This document shows, piece by piece, positions 45,029 through 53,921 of a stretch of DNA of 64,000 bases (its first letter is position 1; every line of letters starts with the position of its first letter). Below the pieces are notes generated by a model. It was not told the origin of the DNA. It did not search any database and saw nothing but the letters and a program-made list of their open reading frames with translations. Made by a program: the position numbers and the translations under genes. This DNA is from Foliamicus sp963666765 (GTDB taxonomy: Bacteria > Pseudomonadota > Gammaproteobacteria > Steroidobacterales > Foliamicaceae). The DNA lies in the NCBI GenBank assembly GCA_963666765.1, contig OY762933.1, positions 1,054,001 through 1,118,000 of the forward strand, read 5' to 3'.

Positions 45029-46590
45029 TCGTCCCGCCAGCGGTGACCGGTCAGGAACAGGCCAACGAAATACGCCGCCGCGGCGCCGCCCACGCAGGCC
45101 AGTATCCACAGCACCCGGACAAACCGCGATACCTCCGGCCAGAGCGCCGGGGCCGGGGCGAATTCGATCAGCAGGACCGAAATCAGTCCCGTCGCCACGA
45201 CGATACGCAACAGCGGCCTGAACATCACACCCCGCTTGGCGTCGGGATCCTGGCGCCTGAACACCAGCCACAGGGCGGCCGCGTTGATCGTCGCGCCCAG
45301 CGCCGTGCCACCCGCCAGCACCGCGTGCGGCGCGTGCAGGTTCTGCGCCACCCAGTACCAGAGCAGCGGCAGCGTCACCGCAAACTTGCAGGCCAGGGCC
45401 AGCAACGCCACCTTGACCGGGGTCTTCATGTCCTGGCGGGCGAAGAACGAAGGAACCAGCGTCTTGATTCCCACCAGGCCGGGCAATCCCAGGGCATAGG
45501 CCTGAAGGCTCAGGGCCGCCATTTCCACGTCCACGAGGTTGAACTTGCCGCCCAGGAACAACGTGGCCATGATCGGCTCCGCCAGGATGAAAAGCCCGGC
45601 GGCGCAGGGCAGCGAGATGGCCAGCCCGGAACGGATGGCCCACCCCGTGGAGGCCAGGTATTCGTCGCGCTCGCCCGCGGCATGCAGGCGGGAAAGCCTG
45701 GGCAGCGCCACCGTTGCCAGGGCGACACCGAACACGCCCAGCGGAAACTCCATGAGGCGCTGTGAGAAGTTCAGCCAGCTCAGGCTCCCGGACGCCAGGA
45801 AGCTGGCCAGGACCGTGTCCAGCAGCACGCCCACCTGGGCAGCCGACGAGCCGATGATAACCGGCGCCATCAGCGTGAGGATGCGCCGCACCCGCGAGTC
45901 CCGCCAGCCCCATTGCGGGCGAAAGGAACCGCAGGTGGCGCGGGCGAACACCAGCAGAAAGGCCATCTGCGCGATGCCGGCCGCGAAGACGCCCCAGCCC
46001 AGCACCGTGCCCTGCGGGTCCGCCTGCATGGCGTACAGGCCGGCCGCCGCGATCAGGCAGACATTCATCAGCACCGGGGTGAAGGCCGCCGCGGCGAACT
46101 TGCGGTGGGCATTCAGCGCCGCGGCAAGCATTGCGGTAATCGAGATGAAGAACAGGTACGGGAAGGTGCGGCGCAGCATCGTCACCGCCTGCTCGTACGA
46201 CTCCCCGCCCTCCAGCGCGAAGCCCAGCGCGCAAAGCCAGACGAATACCGGCGCGAAGATCACGCCGACCAGCGAAACCACCGCCACGACCGCCCCCAGC
46301 GTGCCCATGACCCGGCCCAGCAGGTCCTCAAGCTCCTCCTTGTCGCCGGCCTCCATGCGCTCGGAATAGACCGGCACGAAACTCTGCGTCAGCGCACCCT
46401 CGGCGAAGAAGTGCCGGAACAGGCTGGGGATGCGGAAGGCCACGATGAACGCGTCCATGACCACGCCGGCGCCAAGGAAGCGGGCAAAGGCGATCTCGCG
46501 CGCCAGTCCCAGCACGCGGGACACGGTGGTAAGCCCCGCCACCAGCGACCAGGATCCCAGCAGCCCCCGCTTTTTCTTCGCCTCGCTCAT
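45025..46590 (-). CDS. murJ: lipid II flippase
   Basis: 521 residues and about 14 membrane helices, MOP/MATE-like fold. The N-terminus KRGLLGSWSLVAGLTTVSRV-LGLAREIAFARFLGAG, RIPSLFRHFFAEGALTQSFV-PVYSE and LPRLSRLHA are diagnostic, as is SISLPCAAGLFILAEPIM (here AISLPCAAGLF). Flips the peptidoglycan precursor lipid II to the periplasm. The stop TAG lies in the end of the 166-bp repeat. In many relatives rpsT is directly upstream in divergent orientation; here about 7 kb of other genes intervene. Confidence 0.95.
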   Translation of the reverse strand: MSEAKKKRGLLGSWSLVAGLTTVSRVLGLAREIAFARFLGAGVVMDAFIVAFRIPSLFRHFFAEGALTQSFVPVYSERMEAGDKEELEDLLGRVMGTLGAVVAVVSLVGVIFAPVFVWLCALGFALEGGESYEQAVTMLRRTFPYLFFISITAMLAAALNAHRKFAAAAFTPVLMNVCLIAAAGLYAMQADPQGTVLGWGVFAAGIAQMAFLLVFARATCGSFRPQWGWRDSRVRRILTLMAPVIIGSSAAQVGVLLDTVLASFLASGSLSWLNFSQRLMEFPLGVFGVALATVALPRLSRLHAAGERDEYLASTGWAIRSGLAISLPCAAGLFILAEPIMATLFLGGKFNLVDVEMAALSLQAYALGLPGLVGIKTLVPSFFARQDMKTPVKVALLALACKFAVTLPLLWYWVAQNLHAPHAVLAGGTALGATINAAALWLVFRRQDPDAKRGVMFRPLLRIVVATGLISVLLIEFAPAPALWPEVSRFVRVLWILACVGGAAAAYFVGLFLTGHRWRDD

Positions 46591-46655
46591 TCGAGCAGGC
46601 AGTTTAACGGCGGGCCCGCTGCGCGCGGCCCTGAGGACGGATATACTCCCGGAGC

Positions 46656-47546
46656 ATGGACACCCAAGTAAACAATCTGCCCGAGAAGGAGGAAGTGCGG
46701 ATCCGGCCGTTCTGGTATTCGGATTACTGGATCTTCCCCAAGCTCATCACCATCGTTACCACGCTGGACAAGCACGGCCGGATAAACGCCGGAGCGTATT
46801 CGCACATCATGCAACACGACGTGATGCACAAGAATCCGCGAATCCTGCTCGGTTTCCGAAATACCTCGCACACCTTTAACAACATCCGCAATACCGGCGA
46901 ATTCGTGATCAACTGCCCTTCCTACGACACGCTGGAAGACATGATGGAAACCGGGCGTTTCTATCCCGACGGCGCCAACGAACTGGATTACACCAACTAC
47001 ACGATGATTCCGTCGCGCAAGGTCAAGCCGCCGAGCATCGCCGAGTGCCCGCAGATCATCGAATGCACGGTCGACAAGATCTACGAACTCGACCGCACCC
47101 AGGGCCATGTGCTCGGCAAGATGGAAGCCATCGTGATGGACAAGGGCCTGGCCGCCCTGCCCCGCGCCGAGCGCCTGCCGGCCATGAACCTGCCGGTGGG
47201 CTTGGGCGACGAAAAACGCAAGTACTACTTCTATACCTCGACCCACGATGTGGTCATGCACGAGCTGGGCGACCCGCCGGATGTCGAGGTGGAACCGGTG
47301 GACGACGAGGCCGAGGAAGAGGCCGCAGAGGCGGAGGCCATGGAGTGGGACGCCCAGGCGTTGGAAATGCTGAATGGGGTACCCAAGGCCCTGCAGAAGA
47401 TGGTCAGGGGCCAGGTGGAAGGCGCGCTACTCGATCGGGGCGAGAACGCCGTGACCGGCAAACTGTTCGAAGGACTGGCCCGGGAATTCGGCCTCAGCGA
47501 GGAACTGCTGGACAGATACCGCACCGATGCGGACACGCCGGCTTAG
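46656..47546 (+). CDS. flavin-reductase-like FMN protein with PCP_red-like C-terminal domain
   Basis: 296 residues. The N-terminal 200 residues form a flavin reductase/FMN-binding split barrel (PKLITIVTTLDKHGRINAGA, HIMQHDVMHKNPRILLGFRN, FNNIRNTGEFVINCP). An acidic linker (about 205-230) leads to a helical end, EWDAQALEMLNGVPKALQKM followed by VRGQVEGALLDRGENAVTGK, which resembles the PCP_red proto-domain otherwise seen in protochlorophyllide reductase subunits. That combination suggests a partner or cofactor interaction beyond simple flavin reduction. It overlaps the next oxidoreductase gene by 20 bases. Confidence 0.75.
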   Translation: MDTQVNNLPEKEEVRIRPFWYSDYWIFPKLITIVTTLDKHGRINAGAYSHIMQHDVMHKNPRILLGFRNTSHTFNNIRNTGEFVINCPSYDTLEDMMETGRFYPDGANELDYTNYTMIPSRKVKPPSIAECPQIIECTVDKIYELDRTQGHVLGKMEAIVMDKGLAALPRAERLPAMNLPVGLGDEKRKYYFYTSTHDVVMHELGDPPDVEVEPVDDEAEEEAAEAEAMEWDAQALEMLNGVPKALQKMVRGQVEGALLDRGENAVTGKLFEGLAREFGLSEELLDRYRTDADTPA

Positions 47547-48522
47547 GTTCGACCGCAACGGCGAACCGGCCGACGTGGTGCGGCTGGAGGAGGTTGAACT
47601 CGGCGATCCCGGTCCCGGTGAAGTCATCGTCAGGCTGGAGGCCAGCGCGATGCACATCGCCGACATCAAGCTGGTGCAGGGCATCGACGCGCTGCGCCGT
47701 CCCCTGCCGGTCACGCCGGGCTTCGAGGGCGTGGGAGAAGTCGTGGAAACCGGGGCCGATTCCGGCTACGCGGCCGGCGACCGCGTGTTTCTTCCGCTGG
47801 GCTGCGGGACATTTTCCGAATACGTGCGGGCCCACCGCAACGACATGGGCATGCGGCGTGCGCCGGCCGGCGACGCGGAGCAGCTCGTGCTGTCTAATAT
47901 CAACGGTGCAACGGCCTGGACCCTGCTGCAGGACTTCGTGGATCTCGAGCAGGGCGAATGGGTGCTGCAGGATGCGGCGAATTCCAATGTCGGGCGGTAC
48001 CTGATCGTTCTCGCGGCGAAGTGGGGCTACCGCACGGTCAATCTCGTGCGGCGGGAAGAGGTTGTTCAGGAACTGAAGGACCTGGGCGCCGACGCCGTGG
48101 TTCTCGACGGACCGGACCTTCCCCAACGTATACGCGAGACGACGGGCGGGGCGGACATTCGTCTCGGAATCGACGCGATCGCCGGCGAGGCGGTCATGCG
48201 CATGGCCAATTGCCTGGCCGACGGCGGCCTGATCGTGAATTACGGGACCCTGACCGACCAGCCCTGCCAGATCGACTTCTGGCAGATGTTCCTGCACGAC
48301 ATCCGCCTGTGCGGCATGTCCACGACGCGCTGCTTCGCCACGCGCACAGAAGAGGAAATCGACCAATTGCAGAACGAAATCGCGCTGATGGCGGCGGACG
48401 GCCGCTTGAGCGCCAAGATTGCGGCTCGCTACACCCTCGATGAATGGCAGGAAGCCTTCGCCCACGCCGGCCGCACCGGCTCGGCCCGCGACGGCAAGAT
48501 CATCGTCCTCCCCAACGCCTGA
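47527..48522 (+). CDS. zinc-free MDR oxidoreductase, 2-enoyl reductase (ETR1)-like
   Basis: 331 residues. GroES-like N-terminal half (GPGEVIVRLEASAMHIADIK, PVTPGFEGVGEVVETGADS) and a Rossmann half (WVLQDAANSNVGRYLIVLAA). The active site region resembles mitochondrial-type trans-2-enoyl-CoA/ACP reductases, which carry QxxxNSxVG; here QDAANSNVG. NADPH-dependent reduction of an enoyl thioester or quinone is therefore likely. Coupled by overlap to the preceding flavin-reductase-like gene. Confidence 0.82.
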   Translation: MRTRRLRFDRNGEPADVVRLEEVELGDPGPGEVIVRLEASAMHIADIKLVQGIDALRRPLPVTPGFEGVGEVVETGADSGYAAGDRVFLPLGCGTFSEYVRAHRNDMGMRRAPAGDAEQLVLSNINGATAWTLLQDFVDLEQGEWVLQDAANSNVGRYLIVLAAKWGYRTVNLVRREEVVQELKDLGADAVVLDGPDLPQRIRETTGGADIRLGIDAIAGEAVMRMANCLADGGLIVNYGTLTDQPCQIDFWQMFLHDIRLCGMSTTRCFATRTEEEIDQLQNEIALMAADGRLSAKIAARYTLDEWQEAFAHAGRTGSARDGKIIVLPNA

Positions 48523-48528
48523 ACGAGA

Positions 48529-49500
48529 TCAGGGAAGAAAGATAGTCGAGCCGGTGGTGCGCCGCCCCTCGGCGTCGCGGTGCGCCTGAGCCACTTCCCG
48601 CAGCGGATAGCGCTGCCCGATCCTGATCGACAGCGCGCCGGAGCCTACCTGCTCGAACAGCGTACCGGCCGCGCCCCGCAATTGTTCCGTGGTCGAAACG
48701 AAATCGAACAGGATCGGCCGAGTGAGTTTCAATGAGCCGCGCCGCGCCAGATCGATGGGCGCGATCGGCTCGACCAGGCCGGTCGCGTTGCCGAAGGTCA
48801 CCATCGTGCCGAGCGGACGCAGGCAATCCAGCGACTGCATGAACGTGTCCTTGCCAAGCGAGTCATAGACCGCGGCCACGCCGCCCCCGCTCAAATCCCG
48901 GACCCTGGCCACCAGGTCCGGATCGTCGGCCAGCAGGACATCGGCGCAGCCGGCCTCGCGCGCCTCGTCCACCTTGGCGCTGCTGCCCACGATTCCGATG
49001 ACGCGCGCTCCCAGATGCGCCGCCCACTGCGCGGCAATCTGACCGACGCCGCCGGCAGCCGCATAGAGCAGCACGTCGTCGCCTTTCCGCACCGGGTAGC
49101 TGTGGTGCAGCAGGTACCAGCTCGTCAGTCCTTTCAGCATCATGGCGGCGGCCTGCTCGTAGCTGACGGAATCCGGCAGCGGCACGGTCCGGTCGGCCGG
49201 ATAGATCCTCTCTTCCGAGTACGAGCCGATCGGCGGCGTGCAGTAGGCCACCCGATCGCCTGGGGCAAACCCTTCGACACCCTCCCCGACCGCCAGCACC
49301 TCGCCCGCACCTTCGGAGCCGAGTCCGCTCGGATATTCCAGCGGATAGACGCCCGTGCGGAAGTAAGTGTCAATGAAGTTGAAGCCGATGGCCCGATTGC
49401 ATATTCGCAATTCGCCCGGGCCGGGGGCGCCGACGTCGACCGAGCGCCATTCCATGACTTCCGGGCCGCCAGCCCCGGTAACGCGGATTGCATTAGGCAT
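48529..49500 (-). CDS. quinone oxidoreductase, QOR type
   Basis: 323 residues. Typical of QorA: GELRICNRAIGFNFIDTYFR-TGVYP at the N-terminus, SGLGSEGAGEVLAVGEGVEG, then VLLYAAAGGVGQIAAQWAAH (nucleotide-binding AxxGGVG). NADPH-dependent reduction of quinones is the usual activity. It converges on the ETR1-like gene with a 6-base gap, and the two are only distantly related members of the same superfamily. Confidence 0.9.
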   Translation of the reverse strand: MPNAIRVTGAGGPEVMEWRSVDVGAPGPGELRICNRAIGFNFIDTYFRTGVYPLEYPSGLGSEGAGEVLAVGEGVEGFAPGDRVAYCTPPIGSYSEERIYPADRTVPLPDSVSYEQAAAMMLKGLTSWYLLHHSYPVRKGDDVLLYAAAGGVGQIAAQWAAHLGARVIGIVGSSAKVDEAREAGCADVLLADDPDLVARVRDLSGGGVAAVYDSLGKDTFMQSLDCLRPLGTMVTFGNATGLVEPIAPIDLARRGSLKLTRPILFDFVSTTEQLRGAAGTLFEQVGSGALSIRIGQRYPLREVAQAHRDAEGRRTTGSTIFLP

Positions 49501-49518
49501 GGCGCGATTTTATCCCTG

Positions 49519-51573
49519 CTACTGACTGTCCGGGAGGTACCAGATCGGTGAGGTCCAGGCCAGTTCCTGGATTGTCTTCGGAGCCGAATTGTCACACTCG
49601 GAAAGTCGCCGGGCCTCGGGCAGTTCCAGGCACTGCCGCCAGCTCCAGCGCAGCGACGGCGTCTCGACGGCCCGCATGTAGTAGTAGCTCGGCTGCGCCG
49701 GATCGAAGTCCGGATCCTCGAATACGGCGCACAGCGCATCGCGGCCCGGGCTGCTCCAGGCGCCGGATTGCAGATCGATCTCGCCGGATGCATCCGCATC
49801 GCCGGCCGCGTCATGCACCTTGTAATGAGCCCGGCCGCTACTGTCGATCCAGCCCTTGATTACCTGCAGCCGCTGCAAGGGTGAACTGCGCGGATCACGC
49901 TCGGCGGCCACGATAAATCTTGGGGCGCCGGCGGCTGATTGCGCGGGAAGGTCGCCGCCCATGGGAACGCCGCCCGCATAGCCGGATTCCGCCACCGAGG
50001 CGCAGGCGCCATCCGCGTAGCTCCAGCCTCCGAAGAAGCGCGGCCGGATGCGCGTTCCCGACGTGCCGAAGACCTCGCGCCGTTTGAGCGCATCGAACAG
50101 CGCGTCGCGCGAATTCTCCACCGCCCACACGCCCGCCAGGCCGCCCGGATTGGTGTAGAGCCCGATCGGGTGGACCGGGCTGGGAGCCAGACGCTCCCCG
50201 AAATCGGTTTCCGACACGTTGTGGCCGCGCCAGCCGCTTTCATCCACATCCCCCGAGGTCGCCAGGTGCGTATCGGTCGAGCCGATCACACCGAATTTGT
50301 ACGGATTGACTCCAAGGCCGCGCCCGATTTGCAGGCCGTTCAGCAGGACGCTGCGGAAGAAATCGTTCTTGGATACGCAGCCGGCGTTCAGACTGCCCCC
50401 GACGCCGGTCTCGCCTTCGGCGCAGATCGGCGGTGGGTTGTTCTCCGCCGGCTGCCCGCGATAGTAGCGGCGCACTTCCTCCATGTCGCACAACTCGTCC
50501 GGCCCGCCCAGGATGCCGGGCAGGCCGTTGAAACACTCGGCGCTGCCCTTGTGCTGAAAGATCTCCATGACCGGCTCCAGCGCGTTGCGCCGTTGCGCCA
50601 GGAATGCCGCAGCCTGCCCGGAGTCGGACTCGGCGAGACTGGACGCAAACAGGGTGCCCGAACTCAGATTCGAACTGTGCGGAATGGCCAGTACGTCGCA
50701 GCCCGGAACGCCGTCAAGACATTCGCGGGTCAGCCGCTCCCAGAGTTCCGTGTCGGCGGGGGCCTCGAAGCTGGAGATCGGCAAGGCCGGCACCTGGGCG
50801 TTGCGGAAGATGACGTTGCGGTGGTAGGCGTTGCTGTCCGAGGCGCCACTGTGCTCGTAGGCCACGAAAGTCGTGAAGCTACAGCTCGAGGAACGGTCGT
50901 AGGCGGCTTCGGCCATCTCGCGGGTGCGATCCCAGTAGTTGTGCGCGGCTTCAAGGCAGCGGCTGCCGTCGCCGCCACAGATGTCCGCGCTGCGTGCCGG
51001 GACGTCTCTCGACAGTCCCCGCACCAGAACCAGGATGGCCGTCGGCCCGCCCTTGCGGAACGCGTCGCAGCTCCGCGTGGCGTAGGACTCGCTTTCCGGG
51101 TCCGCGCACAGCGAGAGTTCACCGAAGAACTCGGAGTGATCAGTTACCGCCGCGAAGTCGAGGGGCGGGCCGAGCTTGCGTACCGGCGTCGGCTCGTCGC
51201 CGGATGCATAGGGGGGCAGCAGTATTTCCTCGCCGCGCGCGTAGCGGTACGCATCGGCGGGGACTGTGGTTACGCCCAGAGGCCGCGCGTCGTAGGAGTA
51301 CGACGTGTGCACATGCAGGTCGCCGAAATAGGCGTTGCGAAGAGGATTACGGTTTGCGCAGGGATCGCGTTGCTCCGTGTAACGCACAAGCGCGCCGGCC
51401 GGCATTTCCGCCGATGGTTGCGCCGACTCCGGGCTGCTTGCAAGGTCGCTGGAGGGCAGCGCGGCACAACCGCACAAGACCGCGGCCAACGCTACGAGGC
51501 CGGGGATCCTGGCGAGCGCGGATGCGCTTTGCGGCGTTATTCCGAGGGCAACAGGCAAGCTGAGAGGATCCAT
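49519..51573 (-). CDS. DUF3604 lipoprotein, PHP-type predicted metal hydrolase
   Basis: 684 residues from ATG 51573 (an earlier ATG at 51594 is possible). Signal with lipobox-like end VLCGCAALPSS, so probably a lipoprotein. The DUF3604 core has PHP-like metal motifs: YFGDLHVHTSYSYDARPLG and DFAAVTDHSEFFGELSLC near the N-terminus, FVAYEHSG in the middle, and GVIGSTDTHLATSGD towards the C-terminus. Substrates of the family are not established. Proteins of this type are abundant in marine gammaproteobacteria. Confidence 0.85.
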   Translation of the reverse strand: MDPLSLPVALGITPQSASALARIPGLVALAAVLCGCAALPSSDLASSPESAQPSAEMPAGALVRYTEQRDPCANRNPLRNAYFGDLHVHTSYSYDARPLGVTTVPADAYRYARGEEILLPPYASGDEPTPVRKLGPPLDFAAVTDHSEFFGELSLCADPESESYATRSCDAFRKGGPTAILVLVRGLSRDVPARSADICGGDGSRCLEAAHNYWDRTREMAEAAYDRSSSCSFTTFVAYEHSGASDSNAYHRNVIFRNAQVPALPISSFEAPADTELWERLTRECLDGVPGCDVLAIPHSSNLSSGTLFASSLAESDSGQAAAFLAQRRNALEPVMEIFQHKGSAECFNGLPGILGGPDELCDMEEVRRYYRGQPAENNPPPICAEGETGVGGSLNAGCVSKNDFFRSVLLNGLQIGRGLGVNPYKFGVIGSTDTHLATSGDVDESGWRGHNVSETDFGERLAPSPVHPIGLYTNPGGLAGVWAVENSRDALFDALKRREVFGTSGTRIRPRFFGGWSYADGACASVAESGYAGGVPMGGDLPAQSAAGAPRFIVAAERDPRSSPLQRLQVIKGWIDSSGRAHYKVHDAAGDADASGEIDLQSGAWSSPGRDALCAVFEDPDFDPAQPSYYYMRAVETPSLRWSWRQCLELPEARRLSECDNSAPKTIQELAWTSPIWYLPDSQ

Positions 51574-51595
51574 ACGGTGTCTTGAGGTGAGCATA

Positions 51596-52819
51596 TCAGC
51601 CTGCAACCGCGCCTTCGCGGTCCGGTCGGGCCCACAGTATCGCGGCTATTGCAAGCAGTATTGCAGGCATGGAAGCGTACAGCACCGCATCCCAACCCAG
51701 AAACTGCATCACCACCCCGGCACTCAAGGATCCCAATGCCGCACACCCCAGGACGGTGAAGTCGTTCAGGCCCTGCACCCGGAAGCGCTCCTCCGGGCGA
51801 TGGGATCGCGCCAGAAGCGTCGTTCCGCCAACGTAGAGAAAGTTCCAGCCGACGCCGAGAGCCACCATGGCCACGCCATAGTGCAGAACCTCCCGGCCCG
51901 ACAGACCCACCAAGAGCGTTGCGCCAAGAAAGATGGCGCCGGCCATCATGATGCGCCCGGCCCCAAACCTTGAAATCAGCCCCCCGGCAACGAGTGAAGG
52001 GGCATACATCGCCAGCACGTGGCCCTGGATGATCGCCGCCGTCACCGCCAGGGAGTGCCGGTCAACCACATGCATCGCCAAGGGCGCCGCCGTCATCATG
52101 AAGGCCATGACGCCCTGCCCCATCGCCGCGCCAACCACGGCGACGACGAACAGCCGCCCCCGGGCGATGGTTCGCAGCGGACGGGCGGCGCCTATCGATT
52201 TCTCCCGCGCCTGCGACGAAACGGGCCGCAGCCCCAGGAGGACGGCGCCAGCCAGCACATAGCAGCCGGCAATCGCCGCAAAGGCGCCGCCGAACTGCGC
52301 TCCGGCGATCCAGGACTCGCCCCGCGCCACCAGGCCGGGACCCAGGATTGCGCCGGCCATGGAGCCCGTCAACACCACCGAGACCGCTGTCGGCGCCGCA
52401 GCAGCCCTGACGCTCTCCGTTGCAGCGAACCGGTACTGCTGCGAAAAGGCCGTGGCGCAACCTATGAGTATCGAACCCAGGCAGAGCAGGACGAAGCTCT
52501 GCACCACGGTAGCGCCCCAGGCGCAGGCCGCTCCCGCGGCGCCCAGGGCCGCGCCCAGGGCAAAACCCCGGGCCCGCCCGATGCGGGACATGATCCAGGC
52601 GGCGACAACAGTGGAAACCGCCGTGGCCACGATGAGCATGGAAATCGGAAAGGTAGCCAGCGCCGGATCTCCCGCCAGCTCCCGCCCCAGGATTCCTCCC
52701 ACCGTGACGATTGCGACCGTGCCGGTAACGGAAGCGGCCTGCGCCAGGAGCAGGATCAGGATGTTGCGGCTGAGCAGGTCGGAAAGAATGGCCCCGTAAG
52801 CACTTTCGCGAGGGTTCAT
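51596..52819 (-). CDS. MFS transporter
   Basis: 407 residues and about 12 helices from ATG 52819. A GTG at 52843 would add eight basic residues and overlaps the stop of the PIN toxin gene (GTGA), so coupling is possible. Inter-helix motif MSRIGRARGFALGAALG and GHRPEER-like basic loops (ARSHRPEERFRVQGLND) are typical of drug/metabolite exporters of the YbfB or YajR-like groups. Substrate unknown. Confidence 0.8.
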   Translation of the reverse strand: MNPRESAYGAILSDLLSRNILILLLAQAASVTGTVAIVTVGGILGRELAGDPALATFPISMLIVATAVSTVVAAWIMSRIGRARGFALGAALGAAGAACAWGATVVQSFVLLCLGSILIGCATAFSQQYRFAATESVRAAAAPTAVSVVLTGSMAGAILGPGLVARGESWIAGAQFGGAFAAIAGCYVLAGAVLLGLRPVSSQAREKSIGAARPLRTIARGRLFVVAVVGAAMGQGVMAFMMTAAPLAMHVVDRHSLAVTAAIIQGHVLAMYAPSLVAGGLISRFGAGRIMMAGAIFLGATLLVGLSGREVLHYGVAMVALGVGWNFLYVGGTTLLARSHRPEERFRVQGLNDFTVLGCAALGSLSAGVVMQFLGWDAVLYASMPAILLAIAAILWARPDREGAVAG

Positions 52820-52839
52820 TCGCCGGCGCAACCTGGCCC

Positions 52840-53229
52840 TCACGCGGGCATCTTCGCGAAATAGCGCACATGCCGCATGCCATCAAAGTCGGCGTCCTGA
52901 GTCCAAAGCGTCGCCTCATGCAGCCGCGCTGTGGCCAAGATGATCGCGTCCGCCATGGCCAGGTTCATTTCGTGGGCCAACCGCGCTGCGTAGAGCGCCA
53001 GGGCCGACGACAGGGGAATCTCACGGCCAAAGCGCATCGACGCGGCAGCTCGAAGCGCATCGTCCTCTCCGCGACGGCGCAGCACTACTCGAAAGACTTC
53101 ATAGATGATTACGGTCGGAACAATCAACTGCCCGGAATCGGAAAGCGGTTCAGCAAAAACCGCGGCGTTGGGACCGTCGGTGAAGTACTCCAGCCAGCCC
53201 GACGAATCGACCAGATTGGGTTGACTCAT
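52840..53229 (-). CDS. PIN-domain toxin
   Basis: 129 residues. Acidic metal-site residues of PIN RNases are present: Asp8 in PNLVDSSGWLEYF, Glu in VIIYEVFRVVLRR, Asp in MADAIILATARL and Asp in LWTQDADF. Preceded by an AbrB-type antitoxin gene nine bases upstream, so this is a VapC-like toxin with a MazE/AbrB-fold antitoxin. The pair appears intact. Confidence 0.87.
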   Translation of the reverse strand: MSQPNLVDSSGWLEYFTDGPNAAVFAEPLSDSGQLIVPTVIIYEVFRVVLRRRGEDDALRAAASMRFGREIPLSSALALYAARLAHEMNLAMADAIILATARLHEATLWTQDADFDGMRHVRYFAKMPA

Positions 53230-53238
53230 CGGCGGTCG

Positions 53239-53448
53239 TCAGAGTTCGCGGTCCGGTTCACGGTCGAACTGCGAATCCATTCCGGAGAGAAATCCCCGCA
53301 TCTCGGCAATCTCGCGCGCCGGCACCAGTTCGATGCGGTCTCCGTAGGGAATAACCTGCAAGCGCTGCCCGGGACGGATTCCGAGAGACTCGCGCACCAG
53401 TTTGGGAATGACTACCTGGAATTTGGGGGACACTTTCACCAGTTGCAT
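53239..53448 (-). CDS. AbrB/MazE-type antitoxin
   Basis: 69 residues from ATG 53448 (MQLVKVSPKFQVVIPKLVRE); an ATG four codons earlier at 53460 is possible. The swapped-hairpin DNA-binding domain is clear: KVSPKFQVVIPKLVRESLGI, then RPGQRLQVIPYGDRIELVP. The C-terminal tail (MRGFLSGMDSQFDREPD) would bind the PIN toxin encoded just downstream. A repressor of its own operon. Confidence 0.88.
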   Translation of the reverse strand: MQLVKVSPKFQVVIPKLVRESLGIRPGQRLQVIPYGDRIELVPAREIAEMRGFLSGMDSQFDREPDREL

Positions 53449-53618
53449 GGTGTTCTCCATCGATCAGAGTATCGTAATACGATCCTAGCAGAAAAGACCG
53501 CTTCCGGCCGCTTCCGGCCTGCGAGCCGACATGTACAGCGCACGACACCCGCTGAACCCGCGCAATATACATGCCAAAAGACCCACAGGCGCAGGCCCTT
53601 AGGCTACAATCCGCGCCC

Positions 53619-53888
53619 ATGGCAAATTCAGCCCAAGCCGCCAAACGCGCCCGCCAGGCCGTGGAACGCCGCTCGCGCAACATGTCGGCGCGCTCAAAGC
53701 TGCGCTCGGCGATTTCCAGGGCGTCGCGCGCGATTGACTCCGGCGACGCCGAACAGGCGGCGGCTGCCTACGAGCAGGCCAGACCGGTCATCGATTCCAT
53801 GGTCGGCAAGGGCATCATCCACGCCAACAAGGCCGCCCGCCACAAGAGCCGCCTCAACAAGCGACTGCAAGCCCTGAGCGCCGACTAG
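53619..53888 (+). CDS. rpsT: 30S ribosomal protein S20
   Basis: 89 residues, starting MANSAQAAKRARQAVERRSR. Highly basic helical bundle with the family motifs NMSARSKLRSAISRA, AAYEQARPVIDSMVGKGIIH and NKAARHKSRLNKRL. Binds 16S rRNA early in small-subunit assembly. In many gammaproteobacteria it is adjacent and divergent to murJ; here it is separated from murJ by the accessory block. A TACAAT (-10-like, 53605-53610) lies just before the start. Confidence 0.96.
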   Translation: MANSAQAAKRARQAVERRSRNMSARSKLRSAISRASRAIDSGDAEQAAAAYEQARPVIDSMVGKGIIHANKAARHKSRLNKRLQALSAD

Positions 53889-53921
53889 GCGCCGCCACGC
53901 CTGTGGCGCTGTCAGACGCGC

